A DNA stretch of 64,000 bases, taken from Hymenobacter canadensis (GTDB lineage Bacteria > Bacteroidota > Bacteroidia > Cytophagales > Hymenobacteraceae). Shown one piece after another: positions 43,674-52,601 of the stretch (positions are counted from its first letter, which is position 1; every line of letters starts with the position of its first letter). Below the pieces are notes generated by a model, which did no database searches, was not told the DNA's origin, and saw only the letters and a list, made by a program, of their open reading frames with translations. The translations under genes were made by a program, and so were the position numbers. The stretch is from contig NZ_CP114768.1 in the NCBI RefSeq assembly GCF_027359925.1, positions 62,001 through 126,000 on the forward strand, in the 5' to 3' direction.

Positions 43674-44762
43674 TCAGGAAACGCCTTCCCCAACGAGCAT
43701 GGGCGGCAGCGGCAGACACACGCTGAACTCGTCCGCGCTCTGCTCTATCTGCAGCTCCTGCTGGTGCAGGATGCGGACCCGGTTGGCCAGGTTGCGCAGC
43801 CCCACCCCGCTGCTGGGCTCAGGGGTCAGGCGGGCGCGCCGGGAGTTGCGCACCAGCAGGCAGTCGGGCACGCCCAGCGCCACGGTGATGCGCAGCGGGT
43901 GCTGGCGGCTCACGGCGTTGTGCTTGACGGCGTTTTCGACCAGCGTCTGCAGGGCCAGGGGCGGCACCAGGCGGTCCAGCACCTGCTCGGGCAGCTCGGC
44001 ATCGAGCTGCAGGCTCTCGCCGAAGCGCATGCGCAGCAGAAACACGTAGGAGCGCAGAAAGGCCATTTCATCGCGCAGGGGCACGGCGTCCTGCTCGCCG
44101 TACTGCAGTAGGTAGCGGTACACCTGCGACATTTCTTCCACGAACTGCTCGGCCGCGTTGGGGTCGTCATGAATCAGCCAGCGCAAAGTGGCCAGGGAGT
44201 TGAACAGAAAGTGCGGGCTGAGCTGCTGCTTGAGGCCTTCGTAGCGGGCCTGCAGCTGCTCGCGCTTGAGCAGCTCGTTTTCCTGGAGCAGGCGGCGGCT
44301 CCGCTCGGTCACCTCAATAAAGTACTGTATCACCAGAATAATAAAGGTGAGCAGCCAGGAGCTGACCAGCAGCAGCGGCCAGGAAGTATCCTCCACCCCG
44401 TAGCCCAGGCGCACCATGGCGGTACGTAGCAGCGGCCCCAGCAGCGAGGCCAGCAGCAGATTCAGCAACACGCGCAACGCCTGGCTACCCCGAAGGGGCA
44501 GCCGCCGCAGCCACCGCTGCACGGGCGAGTTGCTGTAGCGCAGGAAGTAGTTGAGCCCCAGCAGCACATCAGTGAATACCAGCACCTGCACAAACTGCGC
44601 CACCACAAGGGCCGGCGTCACCTCGGGGCGGCGCAACAGGCCCGGCAGGCCGAGTACCGCCAGGATAACGCCCGTCAGAAACGCAATGCGCAGATACTGC
44701 TGCGGGCTGATCATGGCCGTGTTCAGCGGCCGGGCGGCTGGCGGGGCGGAGTGCTGCGGCAT
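43674..44762 (-). CDS. LytS-type sensor histidine kinase (His_kinase family)
   Basis: 362 aa. Four predicted helices in the N-terminal half (LRIAFLTGVILAVLGLPGLL; VVAQFVQVLVFTDVLLGLNY; ALRVLLNLLLASLLGPLLR; WPLLLVSSWLLTFIILVIQY). The His_kinase core carries QLSPHFLFNSLATLRWLIHD, then an HATPase with PPLALQTLVENAVKHNA and GVGLRNLANRVRIL. The phospho-acceptor is the His of SPHFLFN. Starts at the ATG at 44762 (MPQHSAPP); 44714 is an alternative. Makes a standard two-component pair with the LytTR gene. Confidence 0.93.
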   Translation of the reverse strand: MPQHSAPPAARPLNTAMISPQQYLRIAFLTGVILAVLGLPGLLRRPEVTPALVVAQFVQVLVFTDVLLGLNYFLRYSNSPVQRWLRRLPLRGSQALRVLLNLLLASLLGPLLRTAMVRLGYGVEDTSWPLLLVSSWLLTFIILVIQYFIEVTERSRRLLQENELLKREQLQARYEGLKQQLSPHFLFNSLATLRWLIHDDPNAAEQFVEEMSQVYRYLLQYGEQDAVPLRDEMAFLRSYVFLLRMRFGESLQLDAELPEQVLDRLVPPLALQTLVENAVKHNAVSRQHPLRITVALGVPDCLLVRNSRRARLTPEPSSGVGLRNLANRVRILHQQELQIEQSADEFSVCLPLPPMLVGEGVS

Positions 44763-44810
44763 ACGGGAGAAGTTAAGGTAAGGCCAGCGCAAGGCCAGTG
44801 GCCAGCAACG

Positions 44811-45209
44811 CTACTCGCTTCGCAGCCAGGTGCGGGCCTCTTCCAGGGTAGCAAACTGGCGCAGCTCGAACGTGAACGTATTGGCATGCTGGCGCAGTAG
44901 CCCATTCACCGCCATCCGGTTCATAGCGTCTTCGGATTCCACCACGGCCATACGCCGCAGCCCCAGCGCCAGCAGCGGCGCGTGCAGGGCCGTGGAATAC
45001 CACTCCTGGTCGGCGACCCGAATGGCGCGCATCAGCCGGTTGTCGCTGAGCCAGTTGCGGGCTCCGTGTTGCCGGGCCAGGTCCAGGGTAGTGCTAACCG
45101 CCTGGCGAAACTCGTCGCCGCTGGCGAAGCACTGCCAGGCCATTTCCAGGGTGCCAGTGGCGGCGTGCCACTGTACGCGCAGACAATCGGTGGTGAATAG
45201 TATCTCCAT
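44811..45209 (-). CDS. STAS/SpoIIAA-like small protein (paralogue family member 4)
   Basis: 132 aa, the most typical of the set. MEILFTTDCLRVQWHAATGT gives the first strands, then NWLSDNRLMRAIRVADQEWY with the L-x-D and W positions, ALGLRRMAVVES as the central strand, and LRQFATLEEARTWLRSE with the terminal F-x5-A-x-x-WL. No signal peptide. Located 48 bp upstream of the LytS-type kinase and on the same strand, so it may be co-transcribed with the two-component genes and could modulate them. Confidence 0.72.
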   Translation of the reverse strand: MEILFTTDCLRVQWHAATGTLEMAWQCFASGDEFRQAVSTTLDLARQHGARNWLSDNRLMRAIRVADQEWYSTALHAPLLALGLRRMAVVESEDAMNRMAVNGLLRQHANTFTFELRQFATLEEARTWLRSE

Positions 45210-45654
45210 ACAACCTACCTGAAAAGGGGATGCTCGCTCCGAGGGTAGGCACGGGCAAGTGAAAGCGGTGTTAACTGGGCCGCGGCGCGGGGCCTACCAC
45301 CGGCCGGCGGCAACCGGGCCAAGACGGGCCGGGGAAGTGGCACAAAGGTAGAAGGAAGCCCGTGTCAAACAAGCCAGCTCCCCCCCGGTCTGGGGGTCCA
45401 TCCGGCCCAAATGCGTTCAACTTGACCATTTTCCGGCTGAACGCGCCGCGTTCCGGCATGAACGCGCCCAAAGCCCGCCTGAGCCAGCTCTAAAACCGCC
45501 TAAAACAGGCCTTAAGCCCCTACTTATCAAAGACTAAAGTTATCAAGGGGAAAGAAGCGGCCTAGATTTGCCCCGGCTTCCGGTACCTGATCCACCAGCA
45601 GCGGAAACGCCCGGCTCTGGTAATGTTTCCCCGGTACAGCTTTTTCCAGCTCCC
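45210..45654. other. intergenic, 445 bp, nothing recognised
   Basis: Includes a short repeated motif GAACGCGCC (45438 and 45461). I see no gene or terminator that I would defend. Confidence 0.4.
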
Positions 45655-46200
45655 ATGACCTCTCACCAACGCATCCTGACCCCGGCCCTGCCGCTGTTTT
45701 TGCGCTACGGCGTGCAAAGCATGACCATGGACGACACTGCCGCCCACCTGGGCACGTCGAAGAAGACGGTCTACAAGTGATTCGACAACAAAGACCAGGT
45801 GGTACACGATGTGCTGAAGTGCGACCTGGACACCGCCCGCCTGAAGTGCGAGCAGTTGAGCCGCTGAGCCGCCAGGCCGCCACCGCCCACGATGAGCTGC
45901 TGGCGCTGCGCGAGTGGCTGCGCCGGCAGCTGACGGCCGTGCAGCCCGGCATCTTCTACGGCCTGCACAAGTACTACCCTGCCGCCTGGCAACTCTGGCT
46001 CAGCCATAAGAACGGCTGCGTGCTGACGTACATCCAGCATAACCTGCGCCGGGGCTTGCGCAAAGACCTGTTCCACCCCGACCTGGACGTGGATATCCAC
46101 TCCCGCCTGCGTCTGGCCCAGGTAGCGCTGACCTTTCCGGACGGTGCCCGGCAGTGCCAGTGCCGCCGCTGGCGGCTGGATCTTCGGCGCCGCAACGCCG
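45655..46200 (+). pseudogene. TetR-family regulator, broken by a nonsense codon and frameshifts
   Basis: Starts MTSHQRILTPALPLFLRYGV and AAHLGTSKKTVYK, a clear TetR helix-turn-helix. Codon 42, normally an aromatic or Trp residue before FDNKDQVV, is TGA (45778-45780). The same frame then runs FDNKDQVVHDVLKCDLDTAR and stops again at 45865-45867. The rest of the protein continues in another frame (LLALREWLRRQLTAVQPGIF, GLHKYYPAAWQLWL) and decays near 46150. At least three lesions, so certainly not functional. Confidence 0.85.
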
Positions 46201-46230
46201 GCGGCACCATGAGCAGCCAGTGGACTACTG

Positions 46231-46431
46231 ATGGCTTTTCCTCGCACGCAGGGTCTGTACATGCACTCCGGGGTGGCCGTAGCCTACCTGGTATTGCCGC
46301 CGCCTCTGGCGGAGCTGCCGGCCGCCGCTTCCGCCGCCCCGTCGCCCATGGCCTCCCCCTGGCAGGCGTTCAGCGAGGAACAGGCCGCCACTGAATGGCT
46401 CGCCTGGCAGCAGCCAGCTCTGGCCGGTTGA
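46231..46431 (+). pseudogene. C-terminal remnant of a STAS-like paralogue
   Basis: The frame gives HSGVAVAYLVLPPP followed by a Pro/Ala-rich piece and then WQAFSEEQAATEWLAWQQPA before the stop. The last block matches the closing F-x5-A-x-x-WL motif of the STAS-like family (for example QFATLEEARTWLRSE) and the first resembles its central strand. The N-terminal half is missing and joins TetR debris upstream. A sixth member of the dispersed family, now broken. Confidence 0.4.
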
Positions 46432-46516
46432 CGGGGCCGCCTGCTACCGGAAGGCCCGGCAGCTGCCCCGCAACCGGGCAGGCATTGTCGTTCTCATCTC
46501 TCTATTATCCTTTTTT

Positions 46517-47146
46517 ATGCGCGTCAACAACATTGAAGTGACCCGTGAGCTGTCGGAGCGGACCCGCCACGACTACCTTCTTATCGTGGCCGCCACCACC
46601 CACGGCGACGAGAAAGCCTACGCCGAGTTGCTGGACCGCTACCGCAGGCCGGTGTTCCATAGCGTGCGCAGCATCGTAAAAAACCCCGATGATGCCGACG
46701 ATTTAACAATGGAAGTGTTTACCAAAGCCTTCCGCCACTTGCCCAACTTCAACCCGGAGTACGCCTTTGGTACCTGGCTGCTGCGCATTGCTGCCAACCA
46801 CAGCATTGACTTCCTGCGCCGCCAAAAGCTGCGAACTGTGCACATGTATAGCGGCCCCACCCACCGCGACGGGCCTCTGGAGGAGCAGCTGCTGGCCTTC
46901 GGCGACCCGGCCCGCGACCCGCAGGCGCAGCTCATGCACGAGGAGAAAGTAGTGGTAGTGCGCCAGTTTGTGGATATGCTGCCGGTTAAATACCGCCGGC
47001 TGGTGGTCAGGCGCTACTTCGATGAGCTAAGCTACGAAGAGCTGGCCGCCGAGCTTCGGGCGCCGCTGGGCACGGTAAAGGCGCAGCTGCACCGCGCCCG
47101 CGAGCTGCTGTATGGCTTGGCTAAAACCAGCAAGGGCGGCCTGTAA
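46517..47146 (+). CDS. sigma-70 family RNA polymerase sigma factor (ECF type)
   Basis: 209 aa. Region 2 about 25-100: YAELLDRYRRPVFHSVRSIV, then DADDLTMEVFTKAFRHLPNF and YAFGTWLLRIAANHSIDFLR with the -10 recognition helix. Region 4 about 150-205: FVDMLPVKYRRLVVRRYFDE and SYEELAAELRAPLGTVKAQL, the -35 binding helix-turn-helix. No region 3, as expected of group 4 sigma factors. No anti-sigma gene is adjacent. The DUF4142 gene follows after 220 bp and may be a target. Confidence 0.93.
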   Translation: MRVNNIEVTRELSERTRHDYLLIVAATTHGDEKAYAELLDRYRRPVFHSVRSIVKNPDDADDLTMEVFTKAFRHLPNFNPEYAFGTWLLRIAANHSIDFLRRQKLRTVHMYSGPTHRDGPLEEQLLAFGDPARDPQAQLMHEEKVVVVRQFVDMLPVKYRRLVVRRYFDELSYEELAAELRAPLGTVKAQLHRARELLYGLAKTSKGGL

Positions 47147-47366
47147 ATTTCCTGGTAGCCCGTTCGCCGCGCCTGAACCGGCCGTGGGGATGGGCCGGAC
47201 GCTGACAGCTGACAACCCGCATCGGCCGGTTCACTGCTTGATTGGGCGCGTTCAGCGGATTTGCAGCCCCCCCGTTACGGCGCTGGCGTTTGAAGTGATA
47301 AATCAGGATGCTGGCAGGCCTAGTCCCGGCCGCCTACTTGATATACTCACGCTACGTTTTTACCTC

Positions 47367-47975
47367 ATGAAAAATCACTTGAAATTCGTTTTGACCGCCG
47401 CGCTGCTCGGTTCCTTCTCTCTGGCTGGCCTGGCCCCGGCCCACGCCCAGGACAAGCCGTTGAAAGAAGCCAACAAAATCAACAAGCAGCGCAACAAACT
47501 CAAGGCCGACGATTCGCCCTTGCGCAAGAGTGAGCTGAATTACGACTCGGAATTCGTGGTGGCCGTAGCCAGCCACCACCAGCTGGAAGTGGCCCTGGGC
47601 CGCCTGGCGCAGCAAAAGGCCATTGCGCCCGAAGTACTGGACTGGGGCCGGCAGATGGAAGCCACCCACGAACAGGCTCAGCGGGAACTACAGGCAATAG
47701 CCGAGAGAAACCACATCACCCTGCCCACCGCCCTGAGCGAAGACGACCGGGACCTCTACAACGACGTGGATGACCGCAAGTACCTGGGCTTCGACAAGAA
47801 GTACCTGCGGGCTTTGAAAGACCAGCACGCCCGAACGCTCAAGCAGTATTCGGAAGCGGCCACCAAGTTATCTACCCCGGAACTGCAGGAGTATGCTGCC
47901 CGCATGCTTCCCATGCTGCGGCAGGACGAGCAAACGATTGACGCGCTCTACGAGCGGGCCGATGCGCGCAAGTAG
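47367..47975 (+). CDS. DUF4142-family periplasmic protein
   Basis: 202 aa. Signal peptide (MKNHLKFVLTAALLGSFSLA ... HAQ) followed by helices with SELNYDSEFVVAVASHHQLE, VLDWGRQMEATHEQAQREL and a closing KDQHARTLKQYSEAATKLST. Ferritin-like four-helix DUF4142 proteins are periplasmic and often stress-induced, with unknown activity. The ATG at 47367 is the natural start; the frame extends upstream through the end of the sigma gene, which is not coding in this frame. Perhaps controlled by the adjacent sigma factor. Confidence 0.85.
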   Translation: MKNHLKFVLTAALLGSFSLAGLAPAHAQDKPLKEANKINKQRNKLKADDSPLRKSELNYDSEFVVAVASHHQLEVALGRLAQQKAIAPEVLDWGRQMEATHEQAQRELQAIAERNHITLPTALSEDDRDLYNDVDDRKYLGFDKKYLRALKDQHARTLKQYSEAATKLSTPELQEYAARMLPMLRQDEQTIDALYERADARK

Positions 47976-48168
47976 CCAGTAAACAAGTATCCAGTAAAGC
48001 TGTGACGGATTTCGCCAGGTTAGTTGAGGCAGAAAAGTCCCGGCATTCGCGCCGCGTCCTTGGTTCACCACTCAACTCCTGACCCTAGGGCCGTTCATTA
48101 GGGCCGGGGCCGGGACCAAGACCGCCGCCAACTGGTCATCAACCCTTTTTTTTACTTACCCCACTTTC

Positions 48169-48618
48169 ATGAAAAAGCTTCGGCTGATTGTATTCGCTGC
48201 TTCGGTTCTGCTGGCCGGCGCGGCTACTGCCCAAACTTCCGCTTCCACGCCTTATGGCAACCGCCAGCAACGCTCCCCCGAGGAAATGGCCGCCCGCCAG
48301 AGCGAACAGCTGCGCCAGGAGCTGGGCCTTGACGACGCACAGACGACCCGTGTAAAACAACTCTCGCTTACCCGGATCCAGGAAATGCAGGCCATGCGCG
48401 GGCAGGCCGGTGGCCCCGGCTCTCGCCAGCAGATGATGGAAACCATGCAGGCTGGCCAGGCCCGGTTCAACACCGATATGCAGGGCATCCTGACGGCCGA
48501 ACAGTACACCAAGTTCACGGCGCTGCAGGCCCAGCGCCGGGAGCAGATGAGCCAGGCCCGCGGCGGGAAGATGAAAGCAACTGGCAACAAGCTCAAGGTT
48601 AAGCGCGACGACGACTAG
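48169..48618 (+). CDS. Spy/LTXXQ-like periplasmic protein (paralogue 4)
   Basis: 149 aa. Signal peptide (MKKLRLIVFAASVLLAGAAT ... AQ). Helices with RQSEQLRQELGLDDAQTTRV, LSLTRIQEMQAMRGQAGGPG, and MQGILTAEQYTKFTALQAQR, the latter carrying the LTxEQY signature. A Lys/Asp-rich tail (LKVKRDDD) ends it. Likely periplasmic, with chaperone or stress-sensing roles by family analogy. Monocistronic, with a terminator at 48659-48687. Confidence 0.82.
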   Translation: MKKLRLIVFAASVLLAGAATAQTSASTPYGNRQQRSPEEMAARQSEQLRQELGLDDAQTTRVKQLSLTRIQEMQAMRGQAGGPGSRQQMMETMQAGQARFNTDMQGILTAEQYTKFTALQAQRREQMSQARGGKMKATGNKLKVKRDDD

Positions 48619-48658
48619 CACATAGCACCTGGCCGGCAGCCCTGCGCTGCCGCTGTCT

Positions 48659-48687
48659 AGCCCTGGCCAACTGGTCAGGGCTTTTTT
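48659..48687 (+). terminator. intrinsic terminator of the Spy-like gene
   Basis: AGCCCTGGCC (48659-48668) and GGTCAGGGCT (48673-48682) pair with one G-T wobble, followed by TTTTT. It lies about 40 bases downstream of the stop codon. Confidence 0.8.
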
Positions 48688-48857
48688 GTGGCCGGCAGGC
48701 AAGAAAAGCGAGGAATTGGACAGGCCGTACCGCGCAATTCACGCGGTTTTTTGGCAGGTTTGGACAGCTGGAAATCGACACATGAACCCGCCCCTACACG
48801 GCGTGGAGCCGATAGAGTAGCCATACTGCGGACCAACATCCAACCTGCCGGGGTAGC

Positions 48858-51284
48858 TTAATTCAGCAGAATACCCTCCTCCGTCAGGCGCTTGTGGATG
48901 CTGGCCAGTATCTCGCTCTTAATCAGCTGCTCCTGCCGGATGTTGTTGATCCAGAACAGCACTTTCAGGTCGTAAACCTGCCCGTTGATACCGCGCAGCA
49001 GAATTTCGGGCGGCAGCTGCTGCAGGGCGCTGCGGTTACTGAGCACTTCCTCGCTGATGAGCTGCCGGGCCCGCTCCAGGTCGGTGTTGGGGGCCAGTTT
49101 CAGGTCCAGTTCCACGCGCATGTGGTTGTTGCTGAGCGTCCAGTTGATGACGTGGCCCGCCAGCAGGTCGCCGTTGGGCATGATAATTTCTGAGCCGGCC
49201 ATGGAAATCAGCTTGCTGGACCGGATGCCGATGTCCTTGACCCGGCCCGTTTTGCCGGCCACCTCAATGTAGTCGCCCACCTGGAAGGGCCGCTCGAAAA
49301 TCAGGATAACCCCTGACACCAGGTTGTTGACGATGCCCTGCAAACCCAGGCCGATGCCCACGCTCAGGGCCCCGAACACCAGTGCAATCTTATCCAGAGG
49401 CAGGCCCGAAACCAGCACGGCCAGCAGAAAACCCGTGGCAAACACCACCAGCCGGATGACAAGCATTTTGGAGCCCTTGCGCTCCTGATTTGACTGAAAC
49501 TCGTCGTCGGCTTCCCCAAAGAAGTAGCCCACGTACTGCTGCACCTGGAAGGTCAGGAAGACAATGCCGCCGCTCAGCACCAGGTTGAGCAGGCTGAAGG
49601 TGGCGCTGCCCACCTGGAACGGGGTAGTCAGCAGGTAGTGTACTACGCCGTAGAGTGTGCTGAACAGGTTCAGGTTGGTGAGAAACACCACCAGCCACAG
49701 CACCAGCACCACCCCGGAGAGCAGCGTATGCAGCTGCCGCTCAATCAGGTCGAAGTTAAACCGGGCGGAGGCCCCGCTGGCCAGGCGGCTGCGCTGCATC
49801 TGTAGGTGCAAGGCTTGGGTGATCAGGCGAATGAACGTGGACAAGGCGATAATCTGCAGCACCCCGTAGATGGCCGCCCCGGAAATCAGCTTGGCCACCC
49901 CCAGATAGCCCACGCCATTGGCCGTGGCGGCGGCCAGGTGCAGCGCCACGCTCAGCCAGAGCACCGGGCCCACGAACCAGGCCAGCTCCGGGCCGGGCCG
50001 CAGGCGGCGGGCCCATACGGCTCCCAGCGCCGCCGCGGCCAGATGCAGCGCCAGCGTGAGCCAGCGCAGCCCCGGCCCCGGCAGCGGCACGGCGTACGCG
50101 TAGCTCAGGCCAAAGAACAGGCCCGTAAACAGCAGCCAGCGCCCATAAAGCGGGCGGGGCCAGCTACGGGCCAGATGAAAGGTCAGCGTCGCCAGCAGCA
50201 GAAACTGCAGCAGATCGATGTAGCCCGCCGGAGCCTGCAAATCAAAAAATGGCGCCAGCGTGAGAACCACCACCAACGTACCGGCCACCGGCCACGGCCG
50301 CAGGTGCGTCAGGGCCTGCTGGTCCAGCGCCGTTTCCGGGGCCACTTGGTCGGCCCGGCGGAAATTGCGGTACACCCACCCAAAAAACAGCCCGCCGATG
50401 GCCAGCATCCAACCCCAGCCCCCACCGTGCTGGTGGAAGTAATAGGTCAGCAGCTGGCGCTGATCCGCGTAGAGCTGGCTCACGAGCTGGCTGATTTTGG
50501 CCTGCTCACCCGCATCGGTCGCCGAGGCGCGCGGCAAGGGCTCCGCGTCGGGCTGGCGGCTGCGCTGGCCGAGCTGCCGCAGCGCCACGGCCACATTGTC
50601 TTCCAGCTCCAGCAGGTGCACATAGTTGCCGGAAACGCGGTTTTGCAGCGCACTTACCCCCAAATGCTGCTGCTGCACCCGCGCACTGGTACGGGCCTGC
50701 TTGCGCCGAATGCTGCCCAGCGTCTGGGACAGCACGGCCTGGCCCGGCGTGGCCGGGGCAATGGCTACCCGACTCAAACGCTCCCCCATCTGATTTAGCT
50801 GCTGCTGCATGTCCGCCAGCTGCCGGCCCGAACCCGTCAGCGTGGTGCGCCAGGTGGTCAGGTCGTGGCGCATATCTTTCAGAAGAATCTGAAACGTAAG
50901 CAGCTGCCGGGCATTGAGGGCGTTGCCGTACTGGGTCAGGTTGTGGTAGATGGTTTGCAGGTTGGCCTCGATGACGGGCAGCTGCTGCTCCACATCCTCG
51001 GTATCGGCCACCCGCCGGGAGCTGGCATTCAGGCGCCCCAGCGTCAGGTATGCTGCTTCTACCTCGGTGGATGGGTCCAGTACGCCGGTATCGGCCGCCA
51101 GCGCCTGAACCGGCGGCCGGCTGGCCGGCTGGGCGCTGCCATAAAACGGCAGCAGCCCGGCCAGGAACAGCAGGAGCACCTGCCCCCACCGGCGGCCAAA
51201 TGCGCAATTGGAGGCGATTGAAATGCCCCGGCCGGAGCGGCAACAACTTGGCAGGGAGGCTGGCAGGAGGGGAAGCAGGGGCAT
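48858..51284 (-). CDS. MscS-family mechanosensitive channel, large multi-helix form
   Basis: About 808 aa. Signal-like N-terminus (GQVLLLFLAGLLPFYGSAQP), a coiled-coil periplasmic part to about 300 (LNARQLLTFQILLKDMRHDL), and at least ten membrane helices. The channel core has GLGLQGIVNNLVSGVILIFE as the pore helix and beta domain, then FQVGDYIEVAGKTGRVKDIG and SEIIMPNGDLLAGHVINWTL. These are the MscS pore and beta-domain hallmarks. Resembles the MscK/YbdG-like enlarged class. Start uncertain: 51284 was chosen, 51368 is also in frame. Protects from osmotic downshock. Confidence 0.88.
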   Translation of the reverse strand: MPLLPLLPASLPSCCRSGRGISIASNCAFGRRWGQVLLLFLAGLLPFYGSAQPASRPPVQALAADTGVLDPSTEVEAAYLTLGRLNASSRRVADTEDVEQQLPVIEANLQTIYHNLTQYGNALNARQLLTFQILLKDMRHDLTTWRTTLTGSGRQLADMQQQLNQMGERLSRVAIAPATPGQAVLSQTLGSIRRKQARTSARVQQQHLGVSALQNRVSGNYVHLLELEDNVAVALRQLGQRSRQPDAEPLPRASATDAGEQAKISQLVSQLYADQRQLLTYYFHQHGGGWGWMLAIGGLFFGWVYRNFRRADQVAPETALDQQALTHLRPWPVAGTLVVVLTLAPFFDLQAPAGYIDLLQFLLLATLTFHLARSWPRPLYGRWLLFTGLFFGLSYAYAVPLPGPGLRWLTLALHLAAAALGAVWARRLRPGPELAWFVGPVLWLSVALHLAAATANGVGYLGVAKLISGAAIYGVLQIIALSTFIRLITQALHLQMQRSRLASGASARFNFDLIERQLHTLLSGVVLVLWLVVFLTNLNLFSTLYGVVHYLLTTPFQVGSATFSLLNLVLSGGIVFLTFQVQQYVGYFFGEADDEFQSNQERKGSKMLVIRLVVFATGFLLAVLVSGLPLDKIALVFGALSVGIGLGLQGIVNNLVSGVILIFERPFQVGDYIEVAGKTGRVKDIGIRSSKLISMAGSEIIMPNGDLLAGHVINWTLSNNHMRVELDLKLAPNTDLERARQLISEEVLSNRSALQQLPPEILLRGINGQVYDLKVLFWINNIRQEQLIKSEILASIHKRLTEEGILLN

Positions 51285-51796
51285 GGACAAACATTTTCCG
51301 TGACTGGCTTGCCAGACTGGCAGTTGCCAGGAAGACGGACTATGGGTGGTGGGAGAACCAGCAGGCAAGGGAACTGGTCACGGTACAAAGTACGCACTAC
51401 GGCCTGAGCCTCACGCTGGAAACATGTGCGAGGGCAACCAATGAACGGTTGAATTAACCTAAATCTGGGCTGAGTACGTGGTGTACCCGAGACCAAGTCG
51501 GGGGGCAGCGATTGGTGGTGTGCGTGCAACGGGCGGCGCGCTATGCCAGCTGCTTGCCAGAGCCACGTTCACCCCGCACCGCACGGCCTGCTCAGGCTCG
51601 AGTAGCAAGGCGGTTATTTTATTCAGGGTGGCTACCGGCGGTTGAGGGGCCGATTGGGCCCATTCGGTCTGATTGCTGGCCCGACTATGGCACCCACTAC
51701 GCTGTTTTGTCGTGCTGTTTCGGTGATTGAGCCGGCTCGCTAAATCGAGCCATTCACCCGCACAGGCCTTCTGCCTCCACTTTTATTACCCTTTTC
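51285..51796. other. intergenic, about 510 bp, nothing supported
   Basis: On the minus strand near 51600 a brief coding-like stretch (ATLNKITALLLEPEQAVRCG) appears without a start or a stable frame; I do not call it a gene. Confidence 0.35.
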
Positions 51797-51910
51797 ATGT
51801 CCGCTGTCCGCTCCCCGCTCCCTTTCGGTTTTGCTGTTGATTGGCCTACTGATTGGCCTACTGCTGTTCAGCGCCTGCACCTCCTCCCGGCCTGCTTCTA
51901 CTACCGCCCG
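51797..51910 (+). pseudogene. truncated start of a lipoprotein gene
   Basis: The ATG at 51797 gives MSAVRSPLPF, then with a one-base shift the run LLLIGLLIGLLLFSACTSSRPAS, a lipoprotein signal with lipobox FSAC. The protein ends at once where the opposite-strand BON fragment begins, so the gene was cut by a deletion and also frameshifted. Confidence 0.5.
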
Positions 51911-52144
51911 CCGGCGGTGGATACCAGCAGGTCGTTGTCCACGTAGCGGGCGCCCACGCTGTAAGCGTCGTAAGCGGCCTGCTCCCGGTCGAGCCAGGTG
52001 GCCACGGTGCCGGTGAGCGTGGCCCGGCCTTTCGCAACCAGCACCTCGATGTCCTGGTTGTGCAAGGCGCTCGACCAGAACCAGCGGGTGCCGATGCGCT
52101 CAGCCAGGGCAAAATCAACGTTCGGCCTGGGGTCGTACACCTTA
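51901..52144 (-). pseudogene. BON-domain fragment
   Basis: The minus-strand frame gives IEVLVAKGRATLTGTVATWL, then DREQAAYDAYSVGARYVDND, the C-terminal half of a BON (osmotically inducible, phospholipid-binding) domain. Its start is missing. Upstream it fuses in frame context with the GH130 remnant at 52144, and downstream it meets the lipoprotein fragment. A clear deletion or rearrangement joint. Confidence 0.7.
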
Positions 52145-52554
52145 GAAGCTGATGATGACGTGCTTCTCGCCTTCCTACAGCTCCGACTGGTCGGGGTCTT
52201 CCACAATGGACGGGTTGAAAAACGCCGCCGACTCGATGGAATATTCGTGGGTGAAGTAGCTGCCCATCAGCAGCCTGCGGTAGGGCAGCTACTTCTCAAA
52301 ATCCAGCCCCAGGCCCGCAAACAGCGGCTGCAGCCGGGCGCAATTGCGGCCCAACACCCGCGTGATGCTGCGGTGGCGCTTGGAATACTCCTGCAAAATG
52401 GGCGAGATGGTGCCGAATACTTCCTGCTCGCTCAGGGCCATCACGCGGCCAATAACCTGCCGAGCGCGCTCTTACCCGTAAAAAAATAGCGGGCAATCAC
52501 CCGCTTCATATCCGGATACACTTTCTCGAATTCTTGTTTGATGGTCAGGCGCAT
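52145..52554 (-). pseudogene. GH130 glycosidase/phosphorylase N-terminal fragment, with two TAG codons
   Basis: The ATG at 52554 gives MRLTIKQEFEKVYPDMKRVI and RYFFTGKSALGRLLA, then, after a frameshift, VFGTISPILQEYSKRHRSIT, LLMGSYFTHEYSIESAAFFN and PSIVEDPDQSEL. These match the N-terminal part of GH130 beta-mannoside phosphorylases/hydrolases, including the SYFTxEYSIESAALFNPSIV signature. Two TAG codons interrupt it (after GLDFEK and after DQSEL), both at likely Gln codons. About 140 of more than 400 residues remain; the catalytic core is missing. Confidence 0.75.
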
Positions 52555-52601
52555 GGGAAGATGATTCTGGGCAAGCTCAGCACGTCGTTCTTATAGCCCC
52601 G

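Noticed and set aside
49806..50798. 330-codon plus-strand frame opposite the MscS gene
   Set aside because: Antisense shadow with Gln/Arg/Gly-rich composition.
51600..51720. Coding-like minus-strand stretch in the gap before the BON fragment
   Set aside because: Too short and without a stable frame or start to call a gene.
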